Positions 54,233-63,213 are shown, numbered from the stretch's first letter. The stretch is 64,000 nucleotides of DNA from Virgibacillus sp. SK37 (GCF_000725285.1 NZ_CP007161.1:1535911-1599910); one strand, 5' to 3'. Made by a program: numbers and translations. The notes: generated by a model not told the origin, from the letters alone.

Positions 54233-54243
54233 CTTGGAACAAA

Positions 54244-54278
54244 AGACCTGTACTCCATAATGGGGTACAGGATTTTTT
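54244..54278 (+). terminator. mdh terminator
   Basis: CCTGTACTCC / GGGGTACAGG hairpin followed by ATTTTTT. Confidence 0.85.
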
Positions 54279-54396
54279 AGAAGGTAGGAAAATGGAATCC
54301 CTAAGTTCTTATGCGTAAAGCGGGAGCTTGCAACTTCAGTGTAAACGCTGCACGGCACTATTAAAATGTACGGAAATACTTCATAATCATATTTAT

Positions 54397-54439
54397 TAGG
54401 CAAAAAGGTTAGATTTTGATATAATAGAAAACGCTTACA
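54397..54439 (+). promoter_or_regulatory. promoter with cre-like site before the MaoC-like gene
   Basis: TAGGCA (54397-54402), 17 bp and TATAAT (54420-54425) form a promoter. Immediately after the -10, AGAAAACGCTTACA (54426-54439) matches the CcpA cre consensus at all but the first fixed base. A site at the start point would mean repression by CcpA on good carbon sources. Confidence 0.65.
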
Positions 54440-54457
54440 TTAACGGAGGTGGGGAAT

Positions 54458-54934
54458 ATGTTAGGTAAAAAAAGAAGGCTGGGAAAAGAGATAAAAGATT
54501 TGAGAGTCGGAGATAGCTATACAGCAGTGAAGATGATTAACGATAGAGATTTACTACTTTATTTAGGATTAACTGACGATGCAAATCCTCTATACATTCA
54601 ACACGATTATGCTTCACAAACACCGTATGAAAAACCAATTGTTCCATCTGTCATGCTTTTTGGAATGGTCTCCTCCTTGATTTCCATGCACTTGCCTGGT
54701 CCTGGCAGTCATATTACACAACATGAAATGACATTTCCTAAGATAGTTCACCATAATACAGAAGTAAAACTGAACGTTGAAATAATAGCAATTGATCAGC
54801 CAAACCATCAGATAGCCATGTCTGTAAACGGTTTTGACAGTACAGGGGAGATTGTAATTCAGGGAAAAGTACAGGTTTGTCCTTCTTACAAGCCTAACTC
54901 ACTAATAGCCAATTCATTAGAAAATTTCTTTTAA
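54458..54934 (+). CDS. MaoC-like hotdog domain protein
   Basis: The 158-residue protein has a basic N-terminus and a hotdog fold of the MaoC/R-hydratase type (YLGLTDDANPLYIQHDYA, the region of the hydratase motif). It could hydrate 2-enoyl-CoA, or be a non-catalytic relative; a clear Asp-His pair for catalysis is not obvious, although DDANPLYIQ includes Asp and Asn at the expected place. The ATG at 54458 follows GGAGGTGGGG. It lies between mdh and phoP, alone with its own promoter. Confidence 0.78.
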   Translation: MLGKKRRLGKEIKDLRVGDSYTAVKMINDRDLLLYLGLTDDANPLYIQHDYASQTPYEKPIVPSVMLFGMVSSLISMHLPGPGSHITQHEMTFPKIVHHNTEVKLNVEIIAIDQPNHQIAMSVNGFDSTGEIVIQGKVQVCPSYKPNSLIANSLENFF

Positions 54935-54967
54935 CAGGATGAGGCTAATAAGTTTATCCTTTCTTTC

Positions 54968-55006
54968 TTTGTAAAAATAAATTTACAAACGGTTATTATG
55001 TTCACA
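54968..55006 (+). promoter_or_regulatory. dyad and TTnACA repeats upstream of phoP
   Basis: Perfect inverted repeat TTTGTAAA (54968-54975) / TTTACAAA (54982-54989). TTTACA (54982), TTATTA (54993) and TTCACA (55001) form spaced direct repeats resembling the PhoP box (TTnACA). Autoregulation of phoPR by PhoP is known in B. subtilis; here it is an inference. Confidence 0.4.
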
Positions 55007-55078
55007 TTCCTCCTTATTCATTGTAAGATAGAGTCAACGGAAGAAATTCCATTGTTTTGGAGAAATGGAGGATGTGAA

Positions 55079-55774
55079 ATGCAGCCACACGTTCTGATTG
55101 TTGATGATGAAAAATCAATCGTTACTCTACTAAAGTTTAATATGGAGAAAGCAGGGTTTTTAACAGATGTAGCTTATAATGGTAATGAAGCAGTTAGCAA
55201 GGGAACTGAATCTGAATATGACCTAATTATACTAGATTTAATGCTTCCAGGCATGGACGGTATGGAGGTTTGTAAATATTTGCGGGCAAATAAGATCGAT
55301 ACTCCTATACTAATGTTAACAGCTAAGGATGATGAGTTCGATAAAGTACTAGGACTGGAACTTGGGGCTGATGATTATTTAACAAAACCTTTTAGCCCCA
55401 AGGAAGTTATTGCTCGGGTTAAGGCTATCTTACGAAGAGTAAATAAAGAAGATAAAGTAGTATTCCAAGCAATTCGTATCGGAGATTTGATTATTTACCC
55501 GGAACGTTATGAAGCAGAAATGCACAATAAAATTATCACTTTCACCAGAAAAGAGTTTGAATTGCTGCATTATCTGGCTAAACATAAAGGAAAAGTTATC
55601 TCCCGTGATCAATTGCTAAGTGGAGTGTGGGATTACGACTTTGTTGGCGATACCAGAATTGTTGATGTACATGTTTCCCATTTGAGAGAAAAAATTGAGC
55701 CAGACACAAAAAAACCTACGTACATAAAAACTATCCGAGGACTCGGCTATAAATTGGAGGTACCAACATCATGA
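55079..55774 (+). CDS. phoP: response regulator PhoP (OmpR family)
   Basis: This is a two-component response regulator for phosphate starvation. The 231-residue protein has a receiver domain with Asp53 as phosphorylation site (DLIILDLMLPGMDG), the conserved Lys in YLTKPFSPKE, and a C-terminal winged helix (TRKEFELLHYLAKHKGKVISRDQLL). The ATG at 55079 follows ATGGAGG; the 27 upstream in-frame residues are not expected to be translated. It overlaps phoR by 4 bp. Naming is by position after mdh; WalR- or ResD-like function is excluded mainly by synteny. Confidence 0.92.
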   Translation: MQPHVLIVDDEKSIVTLLKFNMEKAGFLTDVAYNGNEAVSKGTESEYDLIILDLMLPGMDGMEVCKYLRANKIDTPILMLTAKDDEFDKVLGLELGADDYLTKPFSPKEVIARVKAILRRVNKEDKVVFQAIRIGDLIIYPERYEAEMHNKIITFTRKEFELLHYLAKHKGKVISRDQLLSGVWDYDFVGDTRIVDVHVSHLREKIEPDTKKPTYIKTIRGLGYKLEVPTS

Positions 55775-57147
55775 GAGCTTTGTTTTCAAAACCGCTTATC
55801 TCCTATGTGATTGGAATACTATTAGTTATAACGACTACTGGTTTTGTTCTATCCCAGGTAATCGAAAACTTTTTTATACTAATAGCGGTTTTATTGATCG
55901 AATTTATTATATTTCTGTTATTTTTGTTACATTTCTATGATAAATATATGAAGCCAATTAATAAGGCGACAAAAACAGTTGATGAGATTGTGAAGGGGAA
56001 TTATCGGGCTAGATTTCATCATCCTGTAAATGATACAATCGGGCAGTTAAGTAAAAGAATTAATGCTTTGGCCAGAAATCTAAGTGAGCTGTCCATACAG
56101 GAACAAATGCAATCAGAACAACTATCCACTGTCATTGATAATACAGAAAGTGGATTGATACTAATAGATTCAAAAGGGTATATTCATCTGGTGAACCGAA
56201 AAATCATAGATATGTTTGGGGGAACACCAAAAGATTACCGAGGATATTTATACTACGATGTGCTAGAAAATGAAGTTATCCATGAAGCGGTACAAAAGGC
56301 TTTTTTATATGAAAAAAATATAAAATATGCCTTCACCAACTATAAAAATAAGGATAAGTTTTATCTCGAAATTGTGGGTGCACCTATTTTTAATGAACGC
56401 AATATGGTTAAAGGTGCAGTTCTAGTTATCTATGATATTACCGAGATGAAAAAGCTTGAACTTATGCGAAAGGATTTTGTCGCTAATGTTTCTCATGAGT
56501 TAAAAACTCCTATTACTTCTATAAAAGGATTTGCTGAAACATTAATGGAGACACCATTGACAGACGGGGATACGCATAATGAATTTCTGTCTATTATTTA
56601 TAATGAAAGTCATCGTTTGCAGTTGCTTATAGAAGATTTATTAATCTTATCCAAACTTGAAAAGGAAGATTTTAAATTAGAACTTGAAGAAATAAATGTT
56701 GAAGAATTAATGGAAGATATTTCGCCATTAGTTAAACATCAAGCTCAAGAAAAAGAAATTCATTTAACTTTAAACACGGAAGAAGTAAGTAAGTTTAAGG
56801 CTGACAAAGAAAGAGTTAAGCAAGTAATTATTAATCTCTTGGATAATGCTTTTAACTATACACCTAAGGGCGGCAATGTAAGCCTGGACATTGGTTTAAA
56901 AGAAGAACAGCTTTACATTCAAGTTAAAGATACTGGTATTGGAATTGAACAAGAAGCTCTCCCGAGAATATTTGAGAGATTTTATCGGGTTGACAAAGCT
57001 AGGAGCAGGAATACAGGTGGCACCGGTTTGGGGCTTGCCATTGTAAAACATATCGTGGAAGTACATCACGGAGATATAAAAATAGAAAGTGAACAGGACA
57101 ATGGTACAACAATAACAGTATATCTACCACAAGATAACACATGGTAA
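55771..57147 (+). CDS. phoR: sensor histidine kinase PhoR, short form without an extracellular domain
   Basis: The 458-residue kinase has two membrane helices (about residues 10-29 and 33-55) separated by only a few residues. A HAMP-like linker (60-112), a PAS domain (117-228), the HisKA box with His242 (NVSHELKTP) and the HATPase domain follow, with N, G1 (DTGIGI) and G2 (GGTGLGL) boxes. B. subtilis PhoR is about 120 residues longer because of an extracytoplasmic domain, which is missing here. The start overlaps phoP (ATGA). Confidence 0.93.
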   Translation: MRALFSKPLISYVIGILLVITTTGFVLSQVIENFFILIAVLLIEFIIFLLFLLHFYDKYMKPINKATKTVDEIVKGNYRARFHHPVNDTIGQLSKRINALARNLSELSIQEQMQSEQLSTVIDNTESGLILIDSKGYIHLVNRKIIDMFGGTPKDYRGYLYYDVLENEVIHEAVQKAFLYEKNIKYAFTNYKNKDKFYLEIVGAPIFNERNMVKGAVLVIYDITEMKKLELMRKDFVANVSHELKTPITSIKGFAETLMETPLTDGDTHNEFLSIIYNESHRLQLLIEDLLILSKLEKEDFKLELEEINVEELMEDISPLVKHQAQEKEIHLTLNTEEVSKFKADKERVKQVIINLLDNAFNYTPKGGNVSLDIGLKEEQLYIQVKDTGIGIEQEALPRIFERFYRVDKARSRNTGGTGLGLAIVKHIVEVHHGDIKIESEQDNGTTITVYLPQDNTW

Positions 57148-57175
57148 AAAACATCCTCTTTGAGGATGTTTTTTA
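57145..57175 (+). terminator. phoPR terminator
   Basis: AAAAAACATCCTC / GAGGATGTTTTTT hairpin immediately at the phoR stop. The following 195 bases to polA show no gene. Confidence 0.88.
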
Positions 57176-57370
57176 GTTTAAGGATTAAAGTAATTCACAT
57201 CGGTGTGTAAGCGTTCATCTGTAATGAAAATTAATGGCGATAAATGTCTCTTAAGCATTATATTATTTACCGCACTTATTGGGCTCCTAGCAGAATGCGC
57301 TATTATTTTTTCTTTTATCCCTCCATAATGATAAAATAAACACAAAGATTATTGATGGAGGGAAACGTGT

Positions 57371-60010
57371 ATGGCGAATAAACTAGTTCTTATTGATGGC
57401 AACAGTATTATCTATCGCTCTTTTTTCGCATTGCCATTATTAAATAATGATAAAGGTGTTTATACAAATGCAGTTTATGGATTTACTACAATGCTGCTTC
57501 GGATTTTGGAGGAAGAAAAACCAACACATATGCTCGTCGCTTTTGATGCTGGGAAAACAACCTTTCGTCATGCAACCTACAAAGAATATAAAGGTGGCAG
57601 GCAAAAGACTCCGCCAGAACTATCAGAACAATTTCCTTTATTAAAAGAAGTTCTGGATGCTTTTCAAATCTCTCATTACGAATTGCCGAATTATGAGGCT
57701 GATGACATCATTGGTACATTATCACAAGAAGCAAAAAAGGAAAATTGGGATGTCACCGTAATCTCTGGTGATAAAGATTTGTTACAGTTAGTATCTGATA
57801 AAGTAACCGTCAACCTTACGAAAAAAGGTATTAGTGATGTGGAAAGCTATACACCAGCTTTCTTAAAAGAAAAAATGGAAATTACTCAAGAGCAAATTAT
57901 AGATTTAAAAGCATTAATGGGGGATAGCTCGGATAATATCCCGGGTGTGCCTGGAGTAGGGCAAAAAACGGCAACCAAATTACTTAAGCAGTTCGAAACA
58001 TTGGAAAAGGTCTATCATCATGTTGATGAGGTAAGTGGTAAGAAACTGAAAGAAAAATTGATTAACCACAAAGCAGATGCGTTTATGAGCAAAGAACTTG
58101 TTACCATTAATTGTAGTTCTCCAATAGATGTTTCACTTGAAAAAATAGGTTATGAAGGATATGAGGCACACAAGGTCAGTGAAATCTTCAAAGACCTTGG
58201 GTTTAATTCACTTTTAGATAAGGTAGAAGGTTCAAATGGAGACGAAGAAAAGGAAAAAGAAGTTCTTAAGGATATTGACTACAAAATCGTAGAGGATCTT
58301 ACTCCGGAAATGATAACAGGAAAAGAGGCATTGGTTATTGAAATGCTTGGTGATAACTACCATCAGGCAGATATTGAAGGAATTGGAATTACGAATGAGC
58401 AAGGTTCTTATTTTCTTACTGTAGAGTCAATGCTTACTTCTACTTTCTTTAAAGAGTGGGCAGAAAATCACCAGCAAGAAAAGTATGTCTTCGATGCGAA
58501 ACAAACATTAGTGGCTTTACTTAGACATAACATTCACATCAAGGGAATTAAGTTTGATATGCTGTTAACTTCTTATTTACTAAATCCTTCTGAGAATAAT
58601 CATGAAATACCGGCAATTGCACATCGGATGGGAAAAAAAGATGTATTATTCGACGATGAAATTTATGGAAAGGGTGCGAAGAGGAAAGTACCTGAGCATG
58701 CAATCTTAGCTGAGCACATTGTTAGAAAAACCAGCGCCTTATATGTACTGAAAGAGAAGATGGACGAACAACTTAAAGACAATCAGCAATATGAATTATG
58801 TAAAGAACTTGAAATGCCTCTTGCTTTAATTCTTGGTGAAATGGAACACAGAGGGGTCCATGTGGATATAGAAAAATTAGAGGAAATGGGTACAAATTTA
58901 AAACAACGTTTAACTGAATTAGAGAAGGAAGTCTATGAATTGGCCGGTGAAAACTTTAATCTAAATTCACCTAAGCAGCTTGGACCAATTTTATTTGAAA
59001 AGCTTAAGCTGCCTGTGATCAAAAAAACAAAGACAGGTTATTCAACAGCTGCAGATGTGTTAGAGCAATTGGAAGAAGAGCATGAAATTATTCCAAAGCT
59101 TTTGCTATATAGACAACTAGGCAAGCTTCAATCCACGTATATTGAGGGGTTAATAAAAGTTACGGACAAAGAAACACATAAGATCCATACGAGGTTTAAT
59201 CAAGCATTGACACAGACTGGAAGATTGAGCTCGATTGAGCCTAATCTGCAAAATATTCCGATACGGTTGGAAGAGGGTAGAAAAATTAGACAAGCTTTTG
59301 TACCTGCCAAGGAAAATTGGATTATGTTTGCAGCCGATTACTCACAAATCGAACTTCGCGTATTAGCCCATATTGCTAAAGATGAAAAATTGATTGACGC
59401 ATTTAATAATAATTTAGATATTCATACACAGACAGCTATGGACGTATTTCACGTGGAAAGAGAAGAAGTAACCTCAAACATGCGGCGCCATGCGAAAGCG
59501 GTCAATTTCGGAATTGTATACGGTATTAGTGATTATGGGCTTTCTCAGAGTTTGGGGATCACCCGTAAAGAGGCAAAGCAATTTATTGAACGCTATTTTG
59601 AAAGTTATCCAGGTGTGAAGCAATATATGGATGAAATTATTTCCGCAGCCAAACAAAAAGGATTTGTAACTACATTAATGAATCGAAGAAGATATTTACC
59701 GGAAATTACGAGTAGAAATTTTAATTTAAGAAGCTTTGCTGAACGTACAGCAATGAACACACCGATACAGGGAAGTGCTGCAGACATTATAAAAAAAGCG
59801 ATGATTGATTTGGATGGAAAATTAAAGGAAACGAGTTTGGAAGCTAGAATGCTACTCCAAGTTCATGATGAGTTAATTATTGAAGCACCAAAAGAAGAGT
59901 TAGAGCAATTAAAAGAAATAGTACCTGCTATTATGGAAAATACGGTAGATTTAGTCGTGCCTTTAAAAGTAGACTATGCCTATGGTAATAGCTGGTTCGA
60001 TGCTAAGTAA
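57371..60010 (+). CDS. polA: DNA polymerase I
   Basis: This enzyme fills gaps and removes primers in repair and replication. The 879-residue protein has a 5'-3' exonuclease domain (1-290, with YEADDIIGTL and GDSSDNIPGVPGVG), a vestigial 3'-5' exonuclease domain in which the acidic DxE motif is replaced (around VIEMLGDNY), and the polymerase domain with motif A DYSQIELR, motif B RRHAKAVNFGIVYG and motif C QVHDELI. Loss of proofreading residues is normal for Bacillus Pol I. A GGAGGG site precedes the ATG. Confidence 0.98.
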   Translation: MANKLVLIDGNSIIYRSFFALPLLNNDKGVYTNAVYGFTTMLLRILEEEKPTHMLVAFDAGKTTFRHATYKEYKGGRQKTPPELSEQFPLLKEVLDAFQISHYELPNYEADDIIGTLSQEAKKENWDVTVISGDKDLLQLVSDKVTVNLTKKGISDVESYTPAFLKEKMEITQEQIIDLKALMGDSSDNIPGVPGVGQKTATKLLKQFETLEKVYHHVDEVSGKKLKEKLINHKADAFMSKELVTINCSSPIDVSLEKIGYEGYEAHKVSEIFKDLGFNSLLDKVEGSNGDEEKEKEVLKDIDYKIVEDLTPEMITGKEALVIEMLGDNYHQADIEGIGITNEQGSYFLTVESMLTSTFFKEWAENHQQEKYVFDAKQTLVALLRHNIHIKGIKFDMLLTSYLLNPSENNHEIPAIAHRMGKKDVLFDDEIYGKGAKRKVPEHAILAEHIVRKTSALYVLKEKMDEQLKDNQQYELCKELEMPLALILGEMEHRGVHVDIEKLEEMGTNLKQRLTELEKEVYELAGENFNLNSPKQLGPILFEKLKLPVIKKTKTGYSTAADVLEQLEEEHEIIPKLLLYRQLGKLQSTYIEGLIKVTDKETHKIHTRFNQALTQTGRLSSIEPNLQNIPIRLEEGRKIRQAFVPAKENWIMFAADYSQIELRVLAHIAKDEKLIDAFNNNLDIHTQTAMDVFHVEREEVTSNMRRHAKAVNFGIVYGISDYGLSQSLGITRKEAKQFIERYFESYPGVKQYMDEIISAAKQKGFVTTLMNRRRYLPEITSRNFNLRSFAERTAMNTPIQGSAADIIKKAMIDLDGKLKETSLEARMLLQVHDELIIEAPKEELEQLKEIVPAIMENTVDLVVPLKVDYAYGNSWFDAK

Positions 60011-60024
60011 GGAGAAAAATTAAG

Positions 60025-60853
60025 ATGCCTGAGTTGCCAGAAGTTGAAACAATTAGAAAGACACTAAAAAATTTAGTACTAAATAAAAAAATTGAAAAAG
60101 TCGACGTGTATTGGGCAAAAATTATTAAGCAGCCAGACGATGTAGAGGAGTTCAAGCATATTCTCTCTGGTCAAACCATTCGTGATGTAAAAAGAAAAGG
60201 CAAATTTTTTAATGTTTCAATTGGATAATTACTATCTGGTTTCCCATCTAAGAATGGAAGGAAAATATAGTGTTAATAAACCGATTGAGCCAGTAAAAAA
60301 GCACACACATGTTGTCTTTTATTTTGAAGACGGTGACGAGCTGAGATATAATGATGTGCGTAAATTTGGCACAATGCATGTTTACCCTATCGGAGAAGAA
60401 CTAAATGAGAAACCTTTAAATCAATTGGGTCCTGACCCATTTGAAGAGTCTTTTACATTTGACTACTTTTATTCCAAGCTAAAGCGGACAGACCGTACGA
60501 TAAAAGCAGCTTTATTGGACCAGTCAATACTCGCTGGCTTGGGTAATATTTATGTTGATGAAACATTATTTAAAGCAGGTATTCATCCTTTGAAACGTTC
60601 AAGTAAACTAACCAAGAAAGAAATAAAGGCGATACAGGAAGCTGCAATTAGTACACTTGCAGAAGCAGTTAAACTAGGTGGTACAACAATTCGCTCCTAT
60701 GTGAATGGCCAGGGACAGATGGGGATGTTCCAACAAGAACTCTTTGTATATGGGCAGGAAAATAAACCATGTAAAACATGTGGAAAGCCAATTGTAAAAT
60801 TGAAAGTAGGCGGAAGAGGCACTCATGTTTGTCCTACATGTCAAAAAAATTAG
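60025..60853 (+). pseudogene. mutM: formamidopyrimidine-DNA glycosylase MutM, frameshifted
   Basis: MutM removes 8-oxoguanine and formamidopyrimidines from DNA. The 5' part (60025-60228) encodes MPELPEVETIRK, with catalytic Pro2 and Glu3, up to KRKGKFF and then leaves the frame. The rest (60212-60853) continues in the +1 frame with LDNYYLVSHLRMEGKYSV, the helix-two-turn-helix and a C-terminal zinc finger (CKTC...CPTC). The break is at a run of six T (60205-60210); with five T the reading frame would be continuous and normal. It may be a sequencing error, a recent mutation or a slippage-restored gene. It is followed by coaE after 14 bp. Confidence 0.92.
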
Positions 60854-60867
60854 GAGGCGAGTTTGAA

Positions 60868-61467
60868 ATGGCACTAACGTTAGGTTTAACAGGAAGTATA
60901 GCAAGTGGGAAGAGTACTGTCTCCCTTATGTTTGATGATTATAATATTCCTGTAGTTGATGCGGACAAGCTGTCGCGTGAAGTAGTCAAACCGGGGGAAA
61001 AAGCTTACGAACAAATCATTGCTGCGTTTGGAAAAGACATTTTAAGAGAGGATAAGTCCCTTGAAAGAAAAAAATTGGGTGCTCTCATTTTTGCTGATGA
61101 AGAAAAAAGAAAAAAATTGAACAGTATTGTCCATCCAGCTGTACGTGAAAAAATGATTCAGAGAAGAGATGGCTTTCTACAGGCTGGTTCAAAATGTGTA
61201 GTTTTAGATATTCCACTCTTATTTGAAAGTAAATTAACTCATTTTGTTGATAAGACAGTTGTTGTATTTGTGGACGAAGAAGTACAGCTTAAGCGATTAA
61301 TGGAAAGAGATAACTATTCTGAAGAAGAAGCCTTACAGCGTATCCAATCGCAAATGCCTGTTAAAGAGAAAGCAGCATTAGCAGACGCTGTTATAAATAA
61401 TAACGGGGCGAAGTCTGAAACATATGAACAATTGGAGAAACTCTTAAAAAGTTGGAAGGTTATTTAA
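60868..61467 (+). CDS. coaE: dephospho-CoA kinase
   Basis: This is the last step of coenzyme A synthesis, phosphorylating the 3'-hydroxyl of dephospho-CoA. The 199-residue protein has the P-loop GLTGSIASGKST (6-17), VVDADKLSREVV and IPLLFESKLT. The ATG at 60868 follows AGGAGG by about a dozen bases, a slightly long spacing; the upstream in-frame start lies inside mutM. It belongs to the polA-mutM-coaE operon; ytaF, found between these genes in B. subtilis, is absent. Confidence 0.96.
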   Translation: MALTLGLTGSIASGKSTVSLMFDDYNIPVVDADKLSREVVKPGEKAYEQIIAAFGKDILREDKSLERKKLGALIFADEEKRKKLNSIVHPAVREKMIQRRDGFLQAGSKCVVLDIPLLFESKLTHFVDKTVVVFVDEEVQLKRLMERDNYSEEEALQRIQSQMPVKEKAALADAVINNNGAKSETYEQLEKLLKSWKVI

Positions 61468-61494
61468 AAAGTCGGGATTCCCCGGCTTTTTTTG
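61465..61494 (+). terminator. coaE terminator
   Basis: AAAAGTCGGG / CCCGGCTTTT hairpin followed by a T run. Confidence 0.85.
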
Positions 61495-61590
61495 TGGTCG
61501 AAAGAAAATTGTGTTTCACAGTAATTCGCAAAATAGATAGACTGCGAGTTAACTTGTTTTAGATGGATTAATTAATTTTACAGAGGAAGC

Positions 61591-61730
61591 ACCCATTGAT
61601 TTGCGTTTCAGGCGGACGCTTTCCGCCGGCATGGCCTCAGCCGCTTCCTTCGCTACGCTCCGTCCAGGGTCTTCGCCTCATGCTATTCCGGCAGGAGTCG
61701 CCGCCTTCCACTCCAATCAATTGGAATGGC
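61591..61730 (-). repeat. intergenic repeat, compact copy
   Basis: The 140-bp GC-rich element, read on the minus strand, runs from GATTGGAGTGGAAGGCGGCG through CTCCTGCCGGAATAGCATGA, GAAGCGGCTGAGGCCATGCC and GGCGGAAAGCGTCCGCC to CAAATCAATGGG. The same blocks in the same order make up the interrupted copy at 12471-12804. Its base composition stands out from the AT-rich surroundings. Confidence 0.8.
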
Positions 61731-61763
61731 TTTTCTATTTTAAAGAGCTAGAATACAGTCTTT

Positions 61764-61890
61764 AGCGGAGGGGAAATATGTAGACTCCAGCGGGAAAAGC
61801 GAGACTAGCGAGTCCCCGCAGAACGGAACGTTAGTGAAGTTCGAGGAGGCTCGCAGGCCGCCCGCGGAAAGCGGAATATTTCCCCGTAGC
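61764..61890 (+). repeat. second intergenic repeat family, with inverted ends
   Basis: A GC-rich unit bounded by GGGGAAATAT (61770-61779) and ATATTTCCCC (61876-61885). Inside are GTAGACTCCAGCGGGAAAAG, TCCCCGCAGAACGG, CGAGGAGGCTCGCAGG and CGCCCGCGGAAAGCGG. The left end recurs in truncated form at 35734-35765. It is likely to form extended RNA or DNA hairpins. Confidence 0.75.
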
Positions 61891-62089
61891 GGCGGTTTAC
61901 GCAGCCTCTATATTTTTAATTATGTCGCAGTTTACTCCTATTGCGAAGAAAATAAAATTATGGGAAAGAAAACTTATACTTAAACATTTGCATTACATCC
62001 ATTTTTGCTTGTTCTTAACAAAGAAAAGGGATCACTTATTTAACGCAATTGTATGAATACTTAAACATGCATTAAAAGCAAAATTAAAG

Positions 62090-62118
62090 GTCACATCTTA
62101 AGTTTAATATGTTATACT
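62090..62118 (+). promoter_or_regulatory. gapB promoter with CcpN-like operator
   Basis: GTCACA (62090-62095), 17 bp and TATACT (62113-62118) form the promoter. TATGTTATACT (62108-62118) overlaps the -10 and matches the CcpN consensus as I recall it (TRTGHYATAYW). CcpN represses gapB and pckA on glucose in B. subtilis. The stretch from the repeats (61890) to here shows nothing else. Confidence 0.6.
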
Positions 62119-62166
62119 AATTAATATAAAAGACAAATAAGTGTAACACATATAGGAGGACCTTAA

Positions 62167-63198
62167 ATGAATAAAACTCGAATTGCTATTAATGGTTTTG
62201 GCCGTATTGGCAGAATGGTATTTCGTCAAGCGATTAATGATGATCAATTAGAGGTTATTGCAATAAACGCAAGCTATCCTCCGGAAACGCTTGCCCATCT
62301 AATTAAATATGACAGTGTCCACGGAATTTTTCAAGGGGATGTAAAAGCGCTTGAAAATGGCCTGGAAATAAATCAAAAACAAATTAAAATAGTAAATTCT
62401 CGAGAACCTGAAAAGCTTCCATGGGAAGAATTGAATATCGATGTAGTTATCGAAGCAACTGGTAAATTCAAGACGAAAGAAACAGCAGGTCTTCACATTA
62501 AAGCTGGAGCAAAGAAAGTCGTTATAACAGCACCAGGTAAGCAAGTAGATAATACAATTGTAATGGGAGTAAACGAGGAAACATATCATCCAGATAAGGA
62601 TGACGTTATTTCAAACGCCTCTTGTACAACCAATTGCCTGGCTCCTATAGCTAAAGTAATTGACGATCATTTTCACATTGTAAACGGACTAATGACAACC
62701 GTGCACTCTTTTACGAATGACCAAAAAAATATTGATAATCCTCACAAGGATTTACGTCGTGCACGTGGTTGTACGCAGTCTATTATTCCTACATCAACTG
62801 GTGCGGCAAAAGCACTAGGAGAAGTAATGCCACATTTAAACGGAAAATTACATGGAATGGCGCTTCGGGTTCCAACACCAAATGTTTCTCTTGTAGATCT
62901 TGTGGTGGATATCGAGAAGGCTGTAACAGTTGAAGAAGTAAATGAAGTATTTAAAACGGTTGCTCAAGGTGAATTAAATGGAATTATTAAATATAGTGAA
63001 GAGCCGTTAGTTTCCATTGACTACACAACAACTGAATTTTCCGCAATTATAGATGGCTTATCTACAATTGTAATGGAAAACAATAAAATAAAGATTTTAG
63101 CATGGTATGATAATGAGTGGGGCTATTCAAAACGAGTTGTGGATTTAGCAAGATATGTAGGATCTTATCTACATCAAAAACAAGTTAAAATCTCTTAA
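62167..63198 (+). CDS. gapB: glyceraldehyde-3-phosphate dehydrogenase GapB (gluconeogenic)
   Basis: This is the NADP-preferring, gluconeogenic GAPDH of Bacillus. The 343-residue protein has INGFGRIGRMVFR, the variant IAINASYPPETLAHL after the cofactor site (GapA-type enzymes have an Asp there that favours NAD), and catalytic Cys153 in SNASCTTNC. An AGGAGGA site precedes the ATG. It stands upstream of speD as in B. subtilis. The choice of GapB over GapA rests on sequence detail, synteny and the CcpN-like site. Confidence 0.95.
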   Translation: MNKTRIAINGFGRIGRMVFRQAINDDQLEVIAINASYPPETLAHLIKYDSVHGIFQGDVKALENGLEINQKQIKIVNSREPEKLPWEELNIDVVIEATGKFKTKETAGLHIKAGAKKVVITAPGKQVDNTIVMGVNEETYHPDKDDVISNASCTTNCLAPIAKVIDDHFHIVNGLMTTVHSFTNDQKNIDNPHKDLRRARGCTQSIIPTSTGAAKALGEVMPHLNGKLHGMALRVPTPNVSLVDLVVDIEKAVTVEEVNEVFKTVAQGELNGIIKYSEEPLVSIDYTTTEFSAIIDGLSTIVMENNKIKILAWYDNEWGYSKRVVDLARYVGSYLHQKQVKIS

Positions 63199-63213
63199 TC
63201 TTATAACTTTAGC

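Noticed and set aside
57371-60010. Loss of proofreading residues in DNA polymerase I as an anomaly
   Set aside because: Bacillus Pol I enzymes generally have an inactive 3'-5' exonuclease domain, so this is normal.
61591-61890. CRISPR-like array
   Set aside because: The GC-rich repeats are two different families present once each here, not regularly spaced short repeats with spacers.
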